Shown here: positions 62,036 to 64,000 of the stretch, one piece after another
Position numbering within the stretch: position 1 is the stretch's first letter
Layout of the letters: every line of letters begins with the position of its first letter
Source of the DNA: Phoronis australis
Lineage: Eukaryota > Phoronida > Phoronidae
Reading direction: 5' to 3'
Assembly (NCBI GenBank): GCA_002633005.1
Contig: NMRA01000018.1
Coordinates: forward strand, 702,128-766,127
DNA: 64,000 nt
Notes under the pieces: model-generated
The model's input: only the letters and a program-made list of their open reading frames with translations
Database searches by the model: none
Told to the model about the DNA's origin: nothing
Position numbers and translations under genes: made by a program

Positions 62036-62053
62036 TGCTAGGGTGTCGTTTCC

Positions 62054-62600
62054 GTGTATAAAGGAGTGTACAAAAAGTTTCAACGTGTTGGGTTTGATTA
62101 TGGGATCAATGTTGTTCACCGTTCGGGTAACATTCCCCGACATTCGTTAGCGTATCCTAAGGACACACCAAGTAAAGAAAACGCCAGTGAGACAATTTAT
62201 CACATCCATTGTGATGGTGACAATTGTACCGAGGAATGCATTGGTAAAACTCAACAACCCCTATGGTTGTACCAACGCCGGAGAAACGCGGGGGAGGTGT
62301 TTCATCGGCGGTGCATAGGCACGTGCATGCGAATGATCGCGAGCTCGGTTACGACGATGTTGAAATTTAATGTGGGGACAAGAAATGGTTCGAAAGACGC
62401 ATCAAGGAGGCCATCTTCATTAAAACATCTCTGTCGAACACCGCCATTTTGATATGCCCAAAGGTCAGAGAATTTTTGGTTGTTCAAAGAATATTCCCTA
62501 GCAACAGGCTTGTAAGGTGTTTGTGTGGGTGGAATTATTAGAGATATCAAAAGGTCAGGTGTATTCACATCCGGTTGTAGGTTTGACTATCACTGTGAAC
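62054..62600 (+). mobile_element. Penelope-like element, GIY-YIG endonuclease tail
   Basis: Frame 62054-62449 encodes ETIYHIHCDGDNCTEECIGKT followed by QQPL and a Y-Q-x-R-R-N stretch. The pattern IYHI..C..C...YIGKT is the start of the GIY-YIG domain of Penelope-like retroelements (here Tyr is Cys: CIGKT). After a frameshift near 62300 the next frame gives RHVHANDRELGYDDVEI and WFERRIKEAIFIKT, the later part of the domain, with one stop. RT sequence is absent, so this is a 5'-truncated remnant. Confidence 0.8.
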
Positions 62601-64000
62601 CAAGGCGATCAAATTTACTTAATTACAGCAAATCCATAAATGTCTTAATATTCTGAGCTATAGAAAAACCGTACCCCACCACAATCTGAGATTCGATTCT
62701 AAAATGCTCACTCCAAGCTGGTGTATCAGTTTCATGATATGGCGATAAAGATAGACATTTGCTGATCTAGAAAGATTTTAATTCCTCTAATTTATTACCT
62801 AAGCGAGTACTGTTGTTGAAATTTGACGTACTCTCGTGATGAATCAGGACTGAACTCAGTCGCCTAGTATTGGGTGTGGGAGATGCGACGTATTAATACT
62901 TCACAAACTTGATGCATTATCACCATTCGTCATATGCAAAGAACAGGTAAAATTTGGAAATAAATAACAAAGTTGGTATAAAAAGTGCCAAAATGAAAAT
63001 CAAAAACAACCAAACAAGATTACAACGCATTTACTCTCACGGTGATATCAATACATTTTTAAGGACAGCATGACCGTCATTCAGGAATCGTTCCTGAACT
63101 GATGCGCAGGAACGCAGGTCACGGAAATAGACGAGAATACTCGATGATTTTCTGATCTCGGCCGAGGTACAAAATTGAGCGAAAAAAGGAGTTGAACATT
63201 ATGGTATGTTAACGGCTAAATCACAATCAAGGTCCATATTCGAGAGTTGACTGTGTTACGGTCTAAAATAAATTTTTGAGCTAACTTACCAAATGCCAAT
63301 TGAACTGAATCTCATATGCAAAGAGTTATTTAGTTGTGCAAATTAAAAAAGAATCATCAAAATTGGACAATGTTTGAGAAATTTATGCATGTTTTTGTCT
63401 ATGAATTTCATGCATTTTTAGCGTTACGAGTGGCCTCTTCAAAAATAACAATTTTCAACTGTCAAGAGTAGAAAAGAAATTAATTTTATTCAGCAAACAA
63501 TTGCTTAGACATGACTGGGAATAACTTCAGTCACTTTCAGAATCAATGATTAGATGAAGTTGTGCTTAATCACTGAGAAATGGTTGGGTTCATCATAAAA
63601 CAGGCACTCGTTACGAAATTTGTAAATTCTGTGTTTCTAACCCTCACCTACTGTAAATAAGGTTAAAAACTAAAGTTCACACTCTGTAACGAAAAGAACT
63701 GCAAAATATGTCAGCCTAGGCAACACAGCAAATTATTCAATATCTAAACAAACCAAAAGTTTGGATACTGAATGGTTTCTGCTATGTTGAAAATGGACCA
63801 AAAAGGCTAACAAAATGTAGTGTACGTACCCCAACGTGGAATTCAGTAATACAAATGGTCATTGCAAATGAAATTATTGCCTTTTAAACAACAACATGGT
63901 GCTTACTATCACCAAAGAAAAATAAATGGCCATACAACATTATGTTACCATGTGATGCAGAAACAGTTATGTAGTGTACGTACCCCCATGATTACAAATG
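62601..64000. other. no recognisable gene
   Basis: AT-rich. Contains a perfect TTCAGGAA-TCG-TTCCTGAA palindrome near 63080-63098, whose surroundings match 49110-49180 in reverse, and an 18-bp direct repeat (ATGTAGTGTACGTACCCC) at 63815 and 63969. Confidence 0.5.

Overview
The window looks like nuclear DNA of a non-vertebrate animal. It has intron signals, a DUF229 (sulfatase-like) gene family known from metazoans, many short-lived non-LTR retrotransposons, TTAA-specific DNA transposons, a Penelope-like element and (CA)n tracts. Bacterial-style operons, ribosomal RNA genes and CRISPR arrays were not seen. A marine invertebrate such as a lancelet, hemichordate or mollusc would fit, but the species cannot be read from the sequence. 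There are two N gaps, 1-297 and 30751-30822.

Layout. 298-2545 (-) is a nearly intact L1/Tx1-type LINE ORF2 running into the left gap. 2.6-8 kb has no recognised gene and one stretch of decayed coding-like sequence. 9.2-10.0 kb (-) carries the two-exon start of a THAP zinc-finger gene with a frameshift. 10.2-21.9 kb is a nested transposon zone: a LINE split by a TTAA-flanked element, an inverted second copy of that element, a CR1-like LINE between them, and a 1.68 kb Kolobok/T2-like element whose empty site survives in the other copy.

21.95-52.71 kb is one giant imperfect palindrome with arms of about 14.5 kb around a 1.76 kb spacer. Each arm has one copy of a DUF229 gene (26035-27869 + and 42384-44218 -). 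The two proteins differ at 12 of 604 residues. Outside the genes the arms have acquired separate insertions: a 0.95 kb terminal-repeat element and a 4 kb block on the left, and a 5.8 kb block with two Kolobok-like copies on the right.

53.1-62.0 kb is a large dispersed array, broken by LINE debris. About 27 near-identical cores resembling CCACTAGGNGGCGC recur mostly every 120-160 bp, and the core resembles the vertebrate CTCF consensus. Inside the interruption is a CR1-like LINE whose N-terminus has a 2A-like DVEESPGP motif. At 62.05-62.46 kb is the GIY-YIG tail of a Penelope-like element. The rest, to 64 kb, shows no gene.

The only convincing host protein-coding genes are the DUF229 pair and, less certainly, the THAP fragment. 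Almost everything else is mobile-element history, which the palindrome makes unusually easy to read because each arm is the empty-site control for the other.
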